From contig JACQQD010000001.1 of NCBI GenBank assembly GCA_016207165.1, positions 1 through 64,000 on the forward strand: 64,000 nucleotides of DNA. Direction: 5' to 3'. The notes beneath the pieces are model-generated. The model had not been told where the DNA came from. It was given only the letters and a program-made list of their open reading frames with translations, and did not search any database. This document shows positions 42,903-50,820 of this stretch, piece after piece (position 1 is the first letter of the stretch; each line of letters opens with the position of its first letter). The stretch comes from Microcaldota archaeon (GTDB taxonomy: Archaea; Micrarchaeota; Micrarchaeia; Norongarragalinales; Norongarragalinaceae). The position numbers were made by a program, and so were the translations under genes.

Positions 42903-43784
42903 ATGGCCAATATCACTGTTGTGGGCGCTGGAGGCGTCGGCGCGCAAACCCTGCTTGAACTCTCCAACGCATCCACCCGGCACACCATCAACGTCATTGA
43001 CCGCGACGTCGTTGAAGAATCAGGCCTTGCCCGCCAACGGCTTTACACGAAAAGCGACGTCGGCAAACTCAAAGCCCACGCCGCTCAAGAAAGACTCGGC
43101 GTCCATGGCATTGACGCCCACCTCAATGAAGACAACGCCGACGAGTTGCTCAAGGGCGCCGACGCGGTTTTGGATTGCACCGACAACTGGCAAACGCGCT
43201 GCGCGATGAACGCGTGGGCCCTGAAAACCAAGAAGCCATGGGTTTTCACGTCCGCCATCCGCGACGAATCCATGGCTACAACCCTCGCCCCCCAAACGCC
43301 TTGCTTCGTCTGCTGGAACCCGGAACCCAAAACCCCGCGGTCATGCCGCATTGAAGGAATCCGAGAAGAAACCACGCGCATCGCCGCGCAAACCCAAGTC
43401 CAAGAACTTCGGCAACTCCTTCAAAAAAAACCGCGACTCGCCGGCGTCCTGCAATACACGAATGCCACCACGAAAACCTGTGCCACGACGCGCATCAAGA
43501 AGAACCCGAACTGCCCCGCCTGCGTGAAAAAAACATTCCAAACCCCGAAAACCAATGCCGCCCTGCTTTGCGGCGACGGGGAATACTTGTTTGAAACCGG
43601 CGTTTCTTTCACGAAAGACGCGCTTTCGTCGTTAAACCCCAAGCCATTTGGCGACGTGATGAAAATCCGGTTCCGAAAAGGCGAACTCGTCGTTTTCTCT
43701 ACAGGCCGCATCCTGAGTCGCGGCCTAAGCCAACGCCAGGCCGAAGCGGCCGTGGAGCACATCAAACAAAAACAAGAAAACTAA
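42903..43784 (+). CDS. ThiF/MoeB/UbaA-like E1 activating enzyme
   Basis: Adenylates the C-terminal glycine of a ubiquitin-like or sulfur-carrier protein. 293 residues: VVGAGGVGAQTLLEL nucleotide-binding loop (about 5-19), VIDRDVVEESGLARQRLY, VLDCTDNWQTRCAMN, and zinc cysteines CFVCWN and CPACVK. The region between residues about 150 and 200 is longer than in short E1s. A ubiquitin-like substrate is not obvious nearby, so the pathway (sulfur transfer, SAMP conjugation) is unresolved. Confidence 0.85.
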   Translation: MANITVVGAGGVGAQTLLELSNASTRHTINVIDRDVVEESGLARQRLYTKSDVGKLKAHAAQERLGVHGIDAHLNEDNADELLKGADAVLDCTDNWQTRCAMNAWALKTKKPWVFTSAIRDESMATTLAPQTPCFVCWNPEPKTPRSCRIEGIREETTRIAAQTQVQELRQLLQKKPRLAGVLQYTNATTKTCATTRIKKNPNCPACVKKTFQTPKTNAALLCGDGEYLFETGVSFTKDALSSLNPKPFGDVMKIRFRKGELVVFSTGRILSRGLSQRQAEAAVEHIKQKQEN

Positions 43785-43810
43785 CACGGCGCCTCACGCG
43801 GCCGAAAGAG

Positions 43811-43834
43811 TTAAATAAGTGGGCCCACTTATTT
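43811..43834. promoter_or_regulatory. Perfect 22-base palindrome over the TATA box of the MazF-type module
   Basis: Half-site AAATAAGTGGG (43813-43823) is mirrored exactly by 43824-43834, ending five bases before the antitoxin ATG (43839). The left half contains the TATA-like TTAAATAA (43811-43818). A dimeric antitoxin bound here would block TBP, so this is a strong autoregulatory operator candidate. Confidence 0.6.
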
Positions 43835-43838
43835 TTGC

Positions 43839-44066
43839 ATGACGAACATCACGTTGTCGGTGAACGACGCGGTTTACAAAAAAATGAAGAACCACTCGGA
43901 AATCAAGTGGAGTGAGTTCGTGCGGAAAGCCATCCAACAGAGAATCGAGGAACTGGAAAAAGTGTCACCTGAAAAAAAAGAAAGCCTGTTGACCATGCTG
44001 GCCTCACAAGACGTTCTGAAGAAGGATTGGGACAACAAAAAGGACGCGCGGTGGGACCGTGTTTGA
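43839..44066 (+). CDS. Ribbon-helix-helix antitoxin of MazF-type module
   Basis: 75 residues: MTNITLSVNDAVYKKMKNHS, then WSEFVRKAIQQRIEELEKVS is a ribbon-helix-helix DNA-binding fold; the tail (DVLKKDWDNKKDARWDRV) would wrap the toxin. Start ATG 43839 lies five bases after a perfect palindrome covering the TATA box. Its stop overlaps the toxin start by eight bases. Confidence 0.82.
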   Translation: MTNITLSVNDAVYKKMKNHSEIKWSEFVRKAIQQRIEELEKVSPEKKESLLTMLASQDVLKKDWDNKKDARWDRV

Positions 44067-44391
44067 CCAAAACGAAGTAGTGCTGGTTCCATTCCCATTT
44101 TCTGACTTAACGGGCACCAAACAGCGGCCGGCACTGGTCATCTCCAACGACAAAGTCAATAAAAGCGAGGACCGCATATGCTGCCTAATCACCAGCAATG
44201 CACCAAAGGACGGCGTCTTGGTTTCGTCCACCGCCCTCCGACAGGGAAGCCTTCCCTTCAAAAGCTGGGTAAAGCCGCAACGCATTTTCACAGTGAGCCA
44301 ACGCCTCATCAGAAAGAGAATCTGTACCGTCAGCAACGAATTTCACGAAGACATCCTCGCGAAACTCGCTGGCTATCTAAAACGACTGTGA
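44059..44391 (+). CDS. MazF/PemK-type mRNA interferase toxin
   Basis: 110 residues, GTG start inside the antitoxin gene. FDQNEVVLVPFPFSDLTGTK, then QRPALVISND is the PemK/MazF N-terminal strand and loop; VKPQRIFTVSQRLIRKRICT provides the later catalytic region. Family members cut mRNA at short sites. The frame is complete, so this module looks intact. A tRNA-Cys gene lies just downstream on the other strand. Confidence 0.87.
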   Translation: MFDQNEVVLVPFPFSDLTGTKQRPALVISNDKVNKSEDRICCLITSNAPKDGVLVSSTALRQGSLPFKSWVKPQRIFTVSQRLIRKRICTVSNEFHEDILAKLAGYLKRL

Positions 44392-44434
44392 CTGGGGACG
44401 GCGCCACACCGCGACCCTCCAACGAAAAAAAGAG

Positions 44435-44551
44435 AGCAGGGACGGGGAGTCGAACCCCGCTACCCCGCTTTACGCCCACGCTAACCCATCAAAAAACGAG
44501 TTCAGCGACATAAGCCTGCAGGCGGGTACATGGCCGCTCTGTCATCCCTGC
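44435..44551 (-). tRNA. tRNA-Cys (anticodon GCA) with 46-base intron
   Basis: Minus strand: acceptor GCAGGGA (44551-44545) pairs with TCCCTGC (44442-44436); discriminator T (44435) is the Cys identity base. Anticodon stem CCCGC (44526-44522) pairs with GCGGG (44468-44464); anticodon GCA is 44519-44517. Intron of about 46 bases (44515-44470) at position 37/38. T arm CGGGG-TTCGACT-CCCCG (44459-44443). The D stem has only three good pairs. No encoded CCA. Confidence 0.85.
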
Positions 44552-44579
44552 GCCACCCATAACATGCCCAACCCGCGTT

Positions 44580-45347
44580 TTATTTCTTTCCACCCGAACC
44601 GCCGCCAAACAAAAACCGGCTCAACTCGTCAAACCCATCCTCAACCAATCCAGGCAAAAGCACCACGGCATACAACGCGCCCGCCAAGGCTCCAGCCAAG
44701 TGCACCCAGAAATCCGGTTGCGCGGAGGCCTCCTTGGCTCGCGCCTGTTTTTGTTCCTCCAAAGAAACAACGACGCGATCCGCCTCCGCCCGCGCCTCTT
44801 CCGCCTCGACGGCTTGGCCGCGTTCCTCCAAGTCCGCGGCACGTTGCTCCAACGCCTCGGCCTTGACTTCCATCTGCGAAAACGAGGACGACGTTGCGGC
44901 GTCAAGCAACGGCAGAACCACGAACATGGAAAGAAGGGGCACGCCCAACAACAAAACCGCCGCCACCTTGGGACGCACCAAGGCGCCGGCCGCCATCAAC
45001 CCCGCCACACCCCCGGAGGCGCCCGCCAAAAGAGAACCCGGAGACAAAAAAGCGAACGCCAACGCGGCCAAAAAACCCGACAAGAAAAACACGGCCACCA
45101 CGTGGCGGCCGGAGGCCGCGGACTCCAACAAAACCGCGAAAAACACCAAGGGCACCAAGTTGCCGGCCAAATGCTGGACCCCCAAATGATACCCCACGTA
45201 AAACAGCAACGCCAACGGATTCTGGGCGCCAAACGCGTTCTGCGACAACGTCACCACGTCCGGGTACCAGTTGCCGCCCGAAGAAAACGCGTACACGGCC
45301 ACCAATGCGGCGACCAACAACGCCGACGCCCACGGAACCTTGAACAT
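44580..45347 (-). CDS. Rhomboid-family intramembrane protease with coiled-coil insertion
   Basis: 255 residues, about six membrane helices. GVQHLAGNLVPLVFF, GSLLAGASGGVAGLMAAG (catalytic Ser in GASG) and WVHLAGALAGALYAVVL (catalytic His) give the Ser-His dyad. Between the penultimate and last helices is an unusual charged helix of about 60 residues (EALEQRAADLEERGQAVEAE) rich in Ala/Glu. ATG 45347 is preferred over GTG 45401 because TTTATTGG lies about 28 bases before it. Substrate unknown. Confidence 0.82.
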   Translation of the reverse strand: MFKVPWASALLVAALVAVYAFSSGGNWYPDVVTLSQNAFGAQNPLALLFYVGYHLGVQHLAGNLVPLVFFAVLLESAASGRHVVAVFFLSGFLAALAFAFLSPGSLLAGASGGVAGLMAAGALVRPKVAAVLLLGVPLLSMFVVLPLLDAATSSSFSQMEVKAEALEQRAADLEERGQAVEAEEARAEADRVVVSLEEQKQARAKEASAQPDFWVHLAGALAGALYAVVLLPGLVEDGFDELSRFLFGGGSGGKK

Positions 45348-45512
45348 AGGAAACAGGAAAGACAAGGCCCGCCAATAAAAAACGCGCGAAACGCCAACCA
45401 AAGACTAGGGTTCGAAGAGAATTAGGCCAGCCCCCACACGGGAGCTGGCAGGGCGACCAGTTTAACCCACCTTCACAGAATACGTAAAGATTGAGACGAA
45501 AGCGCGCAATAA

Positions 45513-45537
45513 AAGGGTTTCGGGTTTAAAAACCCTT
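45513..45537 (+). promoter_or_regulatory. Inverted repeats over the promoter of the HAD gene
   Basis: AAGGGTTT (45513-45520) is mirrored by AAACCCTT (45530-45537), and GGGTTTAAAAACCC (45522-45535) is itself a palindrome containing a TATA-like TTTAAAAA. The GTG start is at 45554, about 25 bases later, fitting a leaderless mRNA. A regulatory role is possible; the site could also form a hairpin. Confidence 0.35.
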
Positions 45538-45553
45538 CGAAACAAAGCACGCC

Positions 45554-46747
45554 GTGGCAAAAAAAAAGTGGAGTAGCCGGCGCCGGGTGTCCGAGCGGGC
45601 GCGGGCCGTGGTCTTGGACATGGACGGCATCCTGGTGCGCGAAGACGCGGCACTGGCGTTCTTCCAACGCCAAGGCCTGGAAACGGAGTTCTGGAGACAA
45701 CGGGACTTGACCAACGCCGCATTCAGCAACCGAGGCAATCGGCGGGACGTGGAGCGCTTTCGCCGCCAAGTCAATCGGATCAACCGCGCCTTGTTTCCCG
45801 GTGCCGCACCGGAAGAACTGGAGCGCCACAACCATTTGTACCCCGGCGCCGTCATGAAGACGCTGTTGCACCAACTCATCCTCCAACGCAAAAACCGGGG
45901 AAACCCGCTGCATGTTGACGAGCTTAGGGACATTGGCCGAACCGCGGGCCTCATGCCCGGCGCCGCCAAACTCATCGCGTACCTGAAAAATCATCCGCAC
46001 GTGCGAAGCCGAATCTACATCAACACCGCCGCCTACCAACCCATCGCTGAAGAAGTCGCCGCGCGCCTGGGCATCCCAAAAAGCCACGTGTTTGGCACCC
46101 CCGTGGACGTAAACCGGGACGGCCACGTCCTGGGCATGCCCACGGAAGCCAACATCATGCGGTTCAAGCGCCAGCCCCTGGCCGCCATCATTCGGCACTC
46201 CCGCGTGCCCCGCCGACGCATGGTCGCCGTCGGCGACAGCGCCACCGACTTGGAATTTCTCACGGCCGTCTCAATTCCAGGCACCGGCATCGGACACCGG
46301 TTTGATCCAACCACCGGAGAAAAGAAGCGTGTGACAATGCCCTCGCGCCAAGGCGGCATCGCCATCGCACACAACCCAAGCCAAGACATGCTGGAACGCA
46401 TCCGCCGGGGCGGGCCCTTGTTTGGCCGCGGCATGACGCTTTCCTTGTTCTTGACGCCCATCGGGGACCAGGACCATCCCACCCACCCCAATGCCGTGGT
46501 CGCCGCCGCCCACCGCTTGGATCGAATCACCCCCATATTCCGCGCCGTCTTGAAAAGCAGGGACCCAAAAAAGCAGGGCAAAGCCCTGGTGAAGCTGGTT
46601 GAAGAAAGTCAAGCGCGCCGCGAGTCGGAAGACCAACCCATTTTTGCGTTCGCGAACCGCGAAGTGGGCCCGGACTACGAAAGTCAAATTGGAAGAATCC
46701 GCAAGCGCGCCCGAGGCGCCGTGGCCGAGAAGACGACGAGAGACTAG
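45554..46747 (+). CDS. HAD-superfamily hydrolase
   Basis: 397 residues from GTG 45554. RARAVVLDMDGILV (about 16-29) carries the nucleophile Asp pair DxD, and MVAVGDSATDLEFLTAV (about 222-238) gives the late acidic motif; the long helical cap lies between. The basic start (MAKKKWSSRRRVSERAR) is unusual. A C-terminal tail of about 120 residues is unique. It probably dephosphorylates a small molecule, substrate unknown. tRNA-Lys follows on the other strand. Confidence 0.78.
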   Translation: MAKKKWSSRRRVSERARAVVLDMDGILVREDAALAFFQRQGLETEFWRQRDLTNAAFSNRGNRRDVERFRRQVNRINRALFPGAAPEELERHNHLYPGAVMKTLLHQLILQRKNRGNPLHVDELRDIGRTAGLMPGAAKLIAYLKNHPHVRSRIYINTAAYQPIAEEVAARLGIPKSHVFGTPVDVNRDGHVLGMPTEANIMRFKRQPLAAIIRHSRVPRRRMVAVGDSATDLEFLTAVSIPGTGIGHRFDPTTGEKKRVTMPSRQGGIAIAHNPSQDMLERIRRGGPLFGRGMTLSLFLTPIGDQDHPTHPNAVVAAAHRLDRITPIFRAVLKSRDPKKQGKALVKLVEESQARRESEDQPIFAFANREVGPDYESQIGRIRKRARGAVAEKTTRD

Positions 46748-46762
46748 GGCAAACGGGAAAGA

Positions 46763-46880
46763 CGGGCCCGGTGGGATTTGGACCCACGACATTTCGGTCA
46801 CTCTGGAGGACGCGGTTGCCAGTACGGCAACCGCTTCGCGCTTAAGAGCCGAACGCTCTGCCAAGCTGAGCTACGGGCCC
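46763..46880 (-). tRNA. tRNA-Lys (anticodon CTT) with 44-base intron
   Basis: Minus strand: acceptor GGGCCCG (46880-46874) with CGGGCCC (46770-46764), discriminator G 46763. D arm GCTC-GAGC; anticodon stem TTCGG (46853-46849) with CCGAA (46797-46793); anticodon CTT at 46846-46844. Intron of about 44 bases (46842-46799), itself rich in inverted repeats (GCGGTTGCC / GGCAACCGC). T arm GTGGG-TCCAAAT-CCCAC. A TATA-like box may lie near 46950. Confidence 0.9.
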
Positions 46881-46989
46881 ACAAACCAACACAAGCACTA
46901 ACCGTCGTTGCATTGGTTTGACAGAAAAAACGTTGTTCGGACCCTGGTTTATATGCGTTGTTTTCCCCGGTGCGTTGACTATAGCAAAC

Positions 46990-47182
46990 CTCGAAAGTCT
47001 CGCAAGACTTGAGAGCCGTTTCTTGCAAGTCGGCACGACTTGCAAGGTCTTGGAAGCCGCAGCTTCCAAGGCCACACAAGTTCCGCCGAACTTGTGATGC
47101 CACACAAATCGCAACGGCGATTTGTGCTGTGCTAGATAGTCGTCCACGACTATTTCGTCGTCTTGTTTTCGTGGACGACTAT
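46990..47182. repeat. Tandem array of six hairpins, possibly a structured RNA
   Basis: Six near-adjacent inverted repeats, all seen directly: AAGTCT/AGACTT (46995-47010), CTTGCAAGTCG/CGACTTGCAAG (47022-47046), CTTGGAAGC/GCTTCCAAG (47049-47070), CACAAGTTC/GAACTTGTG (47075-47096), CACAAATCGC/GCGATTTGTG (47103-47126) and ATAGTCGT/ACGACTAT (47136-47153). Centres are 26-31 bases apart, loops 2-4 bases (CGCA, GCA, CGCC, AACG). The last left arm also pairs over 14 bases with 47169-47182. TTTATATG (46948-46955) could start a transcript near 46977, and a T-rich stretch (47151-47169) could end it. Not a CRISPR array: the units are not identical. Confidence 0.75.
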
Positions 47183-47188
47183 AAATAC
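47180..47188 (+). promoter_or_regulatory. TATA box of the 47216 gene inside the last hairpin arm
   Basis: TATAAATAC lies about 30 bases before ATG 47216 and partly inside the right arm of the long inverted repeat (47169-47182), so a protein or structure at the array could affect this promoter. Confidence 0.5.
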
Positions 47189-47215
47189 ACAAAACACGAA
47201 TACTCCGTGACGCAC

Positions 47216-47671
47216 ATGGAACACCCGTACGGCCCGCTTCTTGAACACTTCGGAAACGGCAAAGCGCAGTTCAAAGTGCAGCGGCACGCACGCGGGCCCT
47301 TGTTGGTGTTCACCGCAAGAACCCCGGAAGAAAAATCCGCGCTTTGGAACGAGGTCAAACGCGTTCGGGCAAAACTTAGGCAGACAGAACAAGAAGCGCC
47401 GAAACCGCAAGCACGACCCGCCGGCCTGTTCCAGCGAGTTTTTGGAATTGGAAGACAAAAAGAAACGCCGCAGGCACCCGCAGTTCAAAAGCATGAAGAA
47501 CCCAAGCTCCGTGAAAAGCCCAAAAACCCCGACGAACAGCTCCGCCAAGAGCTGGAGGCGTTGGCCCGCGACGTGTTTCCATCCGCGACACACTACGCCG
47601 ACGTCACCAAAGGGGTGTTGGCGCCCGGCACATTCACGTTGGAAGTGGCGCGGAGATTCAACGGGCCATGA
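47216..47671 (+). CDS. Hypothetical protein upstream of trm56
   Basis: 151 residues, no recognised family. MEHPYGPLLEHFGNGKAQFK start, then a charged region, a Pro/Gln-rich linker (about 60-95), and a C-terminal part (LRQELEALARDVFPSATHYA). A longer frame from 47009 would translate the hairpin array and is rejected; the TATA box at 47180 supports ATG 47216. The stop overlaps the trm56 ATG, suggesting translational coupling. Confidence 0.55.
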   Translation: MEHPYGPLLEHFGNGKAQFKVQRHARGPLLVFTARTPEEKSALWNEVKRVRAKLRQTEQEAPKPQARPAGLFQRVFGIGRQKETPQAPAVQKHEEPKLREKPKNPDEQLRQELEALARDVFPSATHYADVTKGVLAPGTFTLEVARRFNGP

Positions 47672-48180
47672 TCACCGTCCTGCGACTGGGCCACCGCAAA
47701 GACCGCGACAAGCGCGCCAGCATGCACGTGGCGCTGGTCGCGCGGGCACTGGGGGCCGACGGAATCGTGTTCTGCGGCGAAAAAGACGACGCACTGCTTG
47801 AACGCGTCAACGCCGTCTCCAAAAAATGGGGCGGAAAATTTCGCGCGACGTTTTCCGCGTCCTACCGGACCACGATCAAGAAATTCCCCGGCACGAAAGT
47901 GCATTTGACCATGTACGGGAAACCCGTCCAAGGCGCCGCGCCCGCGCTGGCGGGAAAAAAGTTGCTGGTGGTCGTGGGATCTGAGAAAGTGCCCCGCGAC
48001 GTCTACGCCTTGTGCGATTGCAACGTGGCGGTGACGAACCAACCGCACTCGGAAATTGCGGCGTTGGCGTTGTTTTTGCGCGAAGTGCTTGGAAAAAAAG
48101 CGTTTGAAAAAAAATTTCCAGGGGCCCAAGTCACGATTTTGCCTTCGGAAAAAGGAAAAAACGTGAAAAAGTATAAATAG
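47668..48180 (+). CDS. trm56: tRNA cytidine-56 2'-O-methyltransferase Trm56
   Basis: SPOUT methyltransferase that modifies C56 in the T loop of archaeal tRNAs. 170 residues: ITVLRLGHRKDRDKRASMHV (about 2-21) is the family signature, then LVARALGADGIVFCGEKD, LTMYGKPVQ and LLVVVGSEKVPRDVYALCDC form the trefoil knot and cofactor site. ATGA overlap with the upstream gene. Followed after 22 bases by tfe. Confidence 0.93.
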   Translation: MITVLRLGHRKDRDKRASMHVALVARALGADGIVFCGEKDDALLERVNAVSKKWGGKFRATFSASYRTTIKKFPGTKVHLTMYGKPVQGAAPALAGKKLLVVVGSEKVPRDVYALCDCNVAVTNQPHSEIAALALFLREVLGKKAFEKKFPGAQVTILPSEKGKNVKKYK

Positions 48181-48202
48181 CCAGGGTCGTAAAAGGCAAC
48201 GT

Positions 48203-48748
48203 ATGGCGCGGCGAGATAAATCGGACCCTACACTGGAACAAATCCACGCCTACGCCTTGGAAGTGTGCGGCGACCGCGGCTTGCGCGTCGCCCAAACCGT
48301 CGGCGACGGGGCGACGGATGAAAAAATCGAGAAGAAAACCAAGTTCAAAGTCGCCGAAATCCGCGCCGTGCTCAACCAACTCCACGAACACGGCATCGTC
48401 GAGTACACGCGCGAAAAGAATTTGGAGAACGGGTGGTTCACGTACACGTGGCGCATCAACCCCGACCGCGCCATGCGCAACTTTTTGTCCGCGAAAAAAC
48501 AGCAACACCAGAAACTCATGCGGCAAATGGCCGGCGAAGAAAGCAAGCTCTTCTATTCCTGCAGAAGAAAATGCATGCGCATTGCGTTTGACGACGCCAT
48601 GGAATCCGACTTCCGCTGCCCGGAGTGCCAAGGCAAGATGCGGTTTGCCAGCAACGACGGCGAATTGAAGGCACTGGAACAAAAAATTTCCGCGTTGGAG
48701 CAAATCCTGTTGCCCACCCACAACGGATTCCAGTCGCCCGAAGCGTAA
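48203..48748 (+). CDS. tfe: Transcription factor E (TFE alpha)
   Basis: Archaeal TFIIE-alpha homolog that helps open promoters. 181 residues: an N-terminal winged helix (CGDRGLRVAQTVGDGATDEK, then FKVAEIRAVLNQLHEHGIVE) and a C-terminal zinc ribbon (FYSCRRKCMRIAF, FRCPECQGKM) followed by a short coiled coil. The first zinc pair is spaced CxxxC instead of the usual CxxC. Its start follows trm56 by 22 bases; initiator tRNA follows it. Confidence 0.92.
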   Translation: MARRDKSDPTLEQIHAYALEVCGDRGLRVAQTVGDGATDEKIEKKTKFKVAEIRAVLNQLHEHGIVEYTREKNLENGWFTYTWRINPDRAMRNFLSAKKQQHQKLMRQMAGEESKLFYSCRRKCMRIAFDDAMESDFRCPECQGKMRFASNDGELKALEQKISALEQILLPTHNGFQSPEA

Positions 48749-48807
48749 CCGGGAAACGTTTATAACCCGACTTGGCCACACGATACAACACAACGAACTC
48801 TTTTTGC

Positions 48808-48882
48808 AGCGGGGTAGGGTAGCCAGGAGTGCCCGCTGGGCTCATAACCCGGAGATCAGTGGTTCAAATCCACTCCCCGCTA
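48808..48882 (+). tRNA. Initiator tRNA-Met (anticodon CAT)
   Basis: AGCGGGG (48808-48814) pairs with CCCCGCT (48875-48881), discriminator A 48882. The A1-T72 pair and the three G-C pairs (GGG/CCC) next to the CTCATAA anticodon loop mark an initiator. T arm AGTGG-TTCAAAT-CCACT. No intron and no encoded CCA. GTTTATAAC near 48759 is a suitable TATA box. It lies between tfe and the long HD-domain protein. Confidence 0.93.
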
Positions 48883-49035
48883 TACTTTTTCCTCCAACCG
48901 CCAACAAACGCGCGGGTAAAACCAACCAAAAAAAACTCAAACACGGCAAAAAAGTATCCCGCGCCGCCGTTCAAGCGCGCCGCAAAAAGAAAACACAGAT
49001 AAAAGACGCCGCATCCAAACCCATTGGAACACGCC

Positions 49036-50820
49036 ATGTCCGTCCTTCCAAGAAACATTACTCGAATCGCGGTCCGGCCCGCCGTAGTCCTGGAAGAAGG
49101 AAGACCCGGAGTCGCCAAAGCCATCCACGAAAAAACGGGCCTGCGGCCCATTGAACTGGACGCTGGCGACCCGGAAATTATTGATCGCGTCCAAAAAGCG
49201 CTTGACTTCGCCATTGAAGGACGCGGCCGCATCAAGGGCCACCGCGGCGGGCTGGGGCAGGCCGTCGTCGTCAACGGGCGCCTGAACCCAGAAACGAGAA
49301 GCGTGTTGAACGACACGCTGGAAACCCACTACGGGGTGACGCCCGTCCACCGAAATCCACGGCATGACGCTTCGGTTGTGGCCGAAAAAATCGTACGAGC
49401 CACCACCGTGCCGCGGATGACGCGCCGGCAGCAACACCAATTGGCTCGGGGCATCCTGGATGCGCCAACGTTTTCCGACGCGTGCCGACACATCATGGAG
49501 GAATTCCACCTCCGCGTAGTTCAAGCCGGAAAACCAAACGCGCCCCACCAAGGCTCCACATCCATTGCGCGTCGCACCACGGCGCGGCCCTTCACTCCGG
49601 ACTTTGTCCTTCTTCCACCCGACGCCCTCGGGCAACCCGCACTGGCGTACACGCACGAAATCGGGCCAGAAAAAGACATCACGCACTTGTTGCCCCAAGT
49701 GCCGCTTGAAGACACGCCAACACGCAGCCCGTACCGCGTCGCGCGCGTGTTTCGAGGCGAACAGGGAAACCGCGACGCGAAAGGAAATCCCGCACACTCG
49801 CACGACGCCAACCTGCACAAGGACCCGAACCGATTTCCTGAAATCGATAGGCGCTTGGGCCGCGCGCCGTTTACCGAGTTCGGCATTCACCTAGGAGGCC
49901 GCCGGGGCAATTCCATCGCATTGTTGCACGCCTACTCACGCCACAAAGTCCCGGCCGTTGCAAGCCGGGAATTTGCACGAGTCATGGACCGGCCCGCCGT
50001 GAGAAAAGCGTTGTACGACGCGTGGCACTCCGGGGAAAAAGACAAGACCAGTTTGGCGGCACACGCCAACCTCGTGGCAAACATGGAAGCGCAGAATCCG
50101 TACGCCATCGGGCACTCCACGCGCGTGGCGCGCATCGCGTTGGCGCTGGCGGCAGAACTCAACAAAAAACAAAAAGAGAAAGGGCGGCCGCCGGCGTTTT
50201 CTCATTCGGATTTGGAGGCCGTGGCGTGGGCCGGGCTCTTGCACGACGTTGGAAAAACCCAGGCCAAGGCGAACCCGCGGGAAACGGATCTGTACGACGA
50301 AGGAGAACCAGCGCTTCAAGAATTTCAAAAACACGCGCAGACCGCATTAAATTGGCCACCGCCTCGGCCCGGCTCGCTTTCCGCCATCGTCTTGGTTGCG
50401 GCCACACACCCACACGGAACACCAGGCGCGCCTGAAAAAGAGAGGCGAATCGCGGAACTGGTTCACGCCGCAAGCGAGTACGACCGCATCATGGCGCCCC
50501 GCGCAGACACCCGGGAAGCAATCTTTCTTCCGCGCGGCGGCCGGGTTTTGGGCGTTCGCCGTGGAAAGATTTTTTCACACGAGACGGCCGTAGACCACCT
50601 CCGATACTTGGCCCGTGAGGGACGCGTCAAAAAAGAGTTTGTTTCGGCGCTTGAAGCACTCCACCCAGACACTGTGCGCGGAGTGTACGCCGACTACAAA
50701 CCCCGCGATTACTTGTTGCACTGGGAGAACGAGGAAGACAGCGAGCTGCCGCCGTGGGACCAGCCCCAAGCGCGTTTGTTCATCCCCATCACACGTGAAG
50801 AAGAAAAAAAGTACGGATGA
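49036..50820 (+). CDS. Large HD-domain phosphohydrolase-like protein
   Basis: About 594 residues. The N-terminal two-thirds are unrecognised; the C-terminal third holds an HD domain: NPYAIGHSTRVARIALALAA (about 350-370), AWAGLLHDVGKTQAKANPRE (HD pair) and ASEYDRIMAPRADTRE, the layout of HD-GYP/RNase Y-like HD enzymes. ATG 49036 is preferred over TTG 49024 since GATAAAAG (48998-49005) is about 30 bases upstream. An early region with repeated Arg/His could bind nucleic acid. Function beyond phosphohydrolase fold unknown. Confidence 0.7.
   Translation: MSVLPRNITRIAVRPAVVLEEGRPGVAKAIHEKTGLRPIELDAGDPEIIDRVQKALDFAIEGRGRIKGHRGGLGQAVVVNGRLNPETRSVLNDTLETHYGVTPVHRNPRHDASVVAEKIVRATTVPRMTRRQQHQLARGILDAPTFSDACRHIMEEFHLRVVQAGKPNAPHQGSTSIARRTTARPFTPDFVLLPPDALGQPALAYTHEIGPEKDITHLLPQVPLEDTPTRSPYRVARVFRGEQGNRDAKGNPAHSHDANLHKDPNRFPEIDRRLGRAPFTEFGIHLGGRRGNSIALLHAYSRHKVPAVASREFARVMDRPAVRKALYDAWHSGEKDKTSLAAHANLVANMEAQNPYAIGHSTRVARIALALAAELNKKQKEKGRPPAFSHSDLEAVAWAGLLHDVGKTQAKANPRETDLYDEGEPALQEFQKHAQTALNWPPPRPGSLSAIVLVAATHPHGTPGAPEKERRIAELVHAASEYDRIMAPRADTREAIFLPRGGRVLGVRRGKIFSHETAVDHLRYLAREGRVKKEFVSALEALHPDTVRGVYADYKPRDYLLHWENEEDSELPPWDQPQARLFIPITREEEKKYG

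Noticed and set aside
46990..47182. CRISPR array
   Set aside because: The palindromic units differ in sequence and there are no identical repeats with unique spacers, and no cas genes are in the window.
47009..47215. Upstream extension of the 47216 protein through the hairpins
   Set aside because: The frame stays open but would translate palindromes; the TATA box at 47180 lies downstream of it.
48804..49154. 116-residue basic frame running through initiator tRNA
   Set aside because: It overlaps the tRNA and then the real HD-domain gene in another frame; no conserved pattern.
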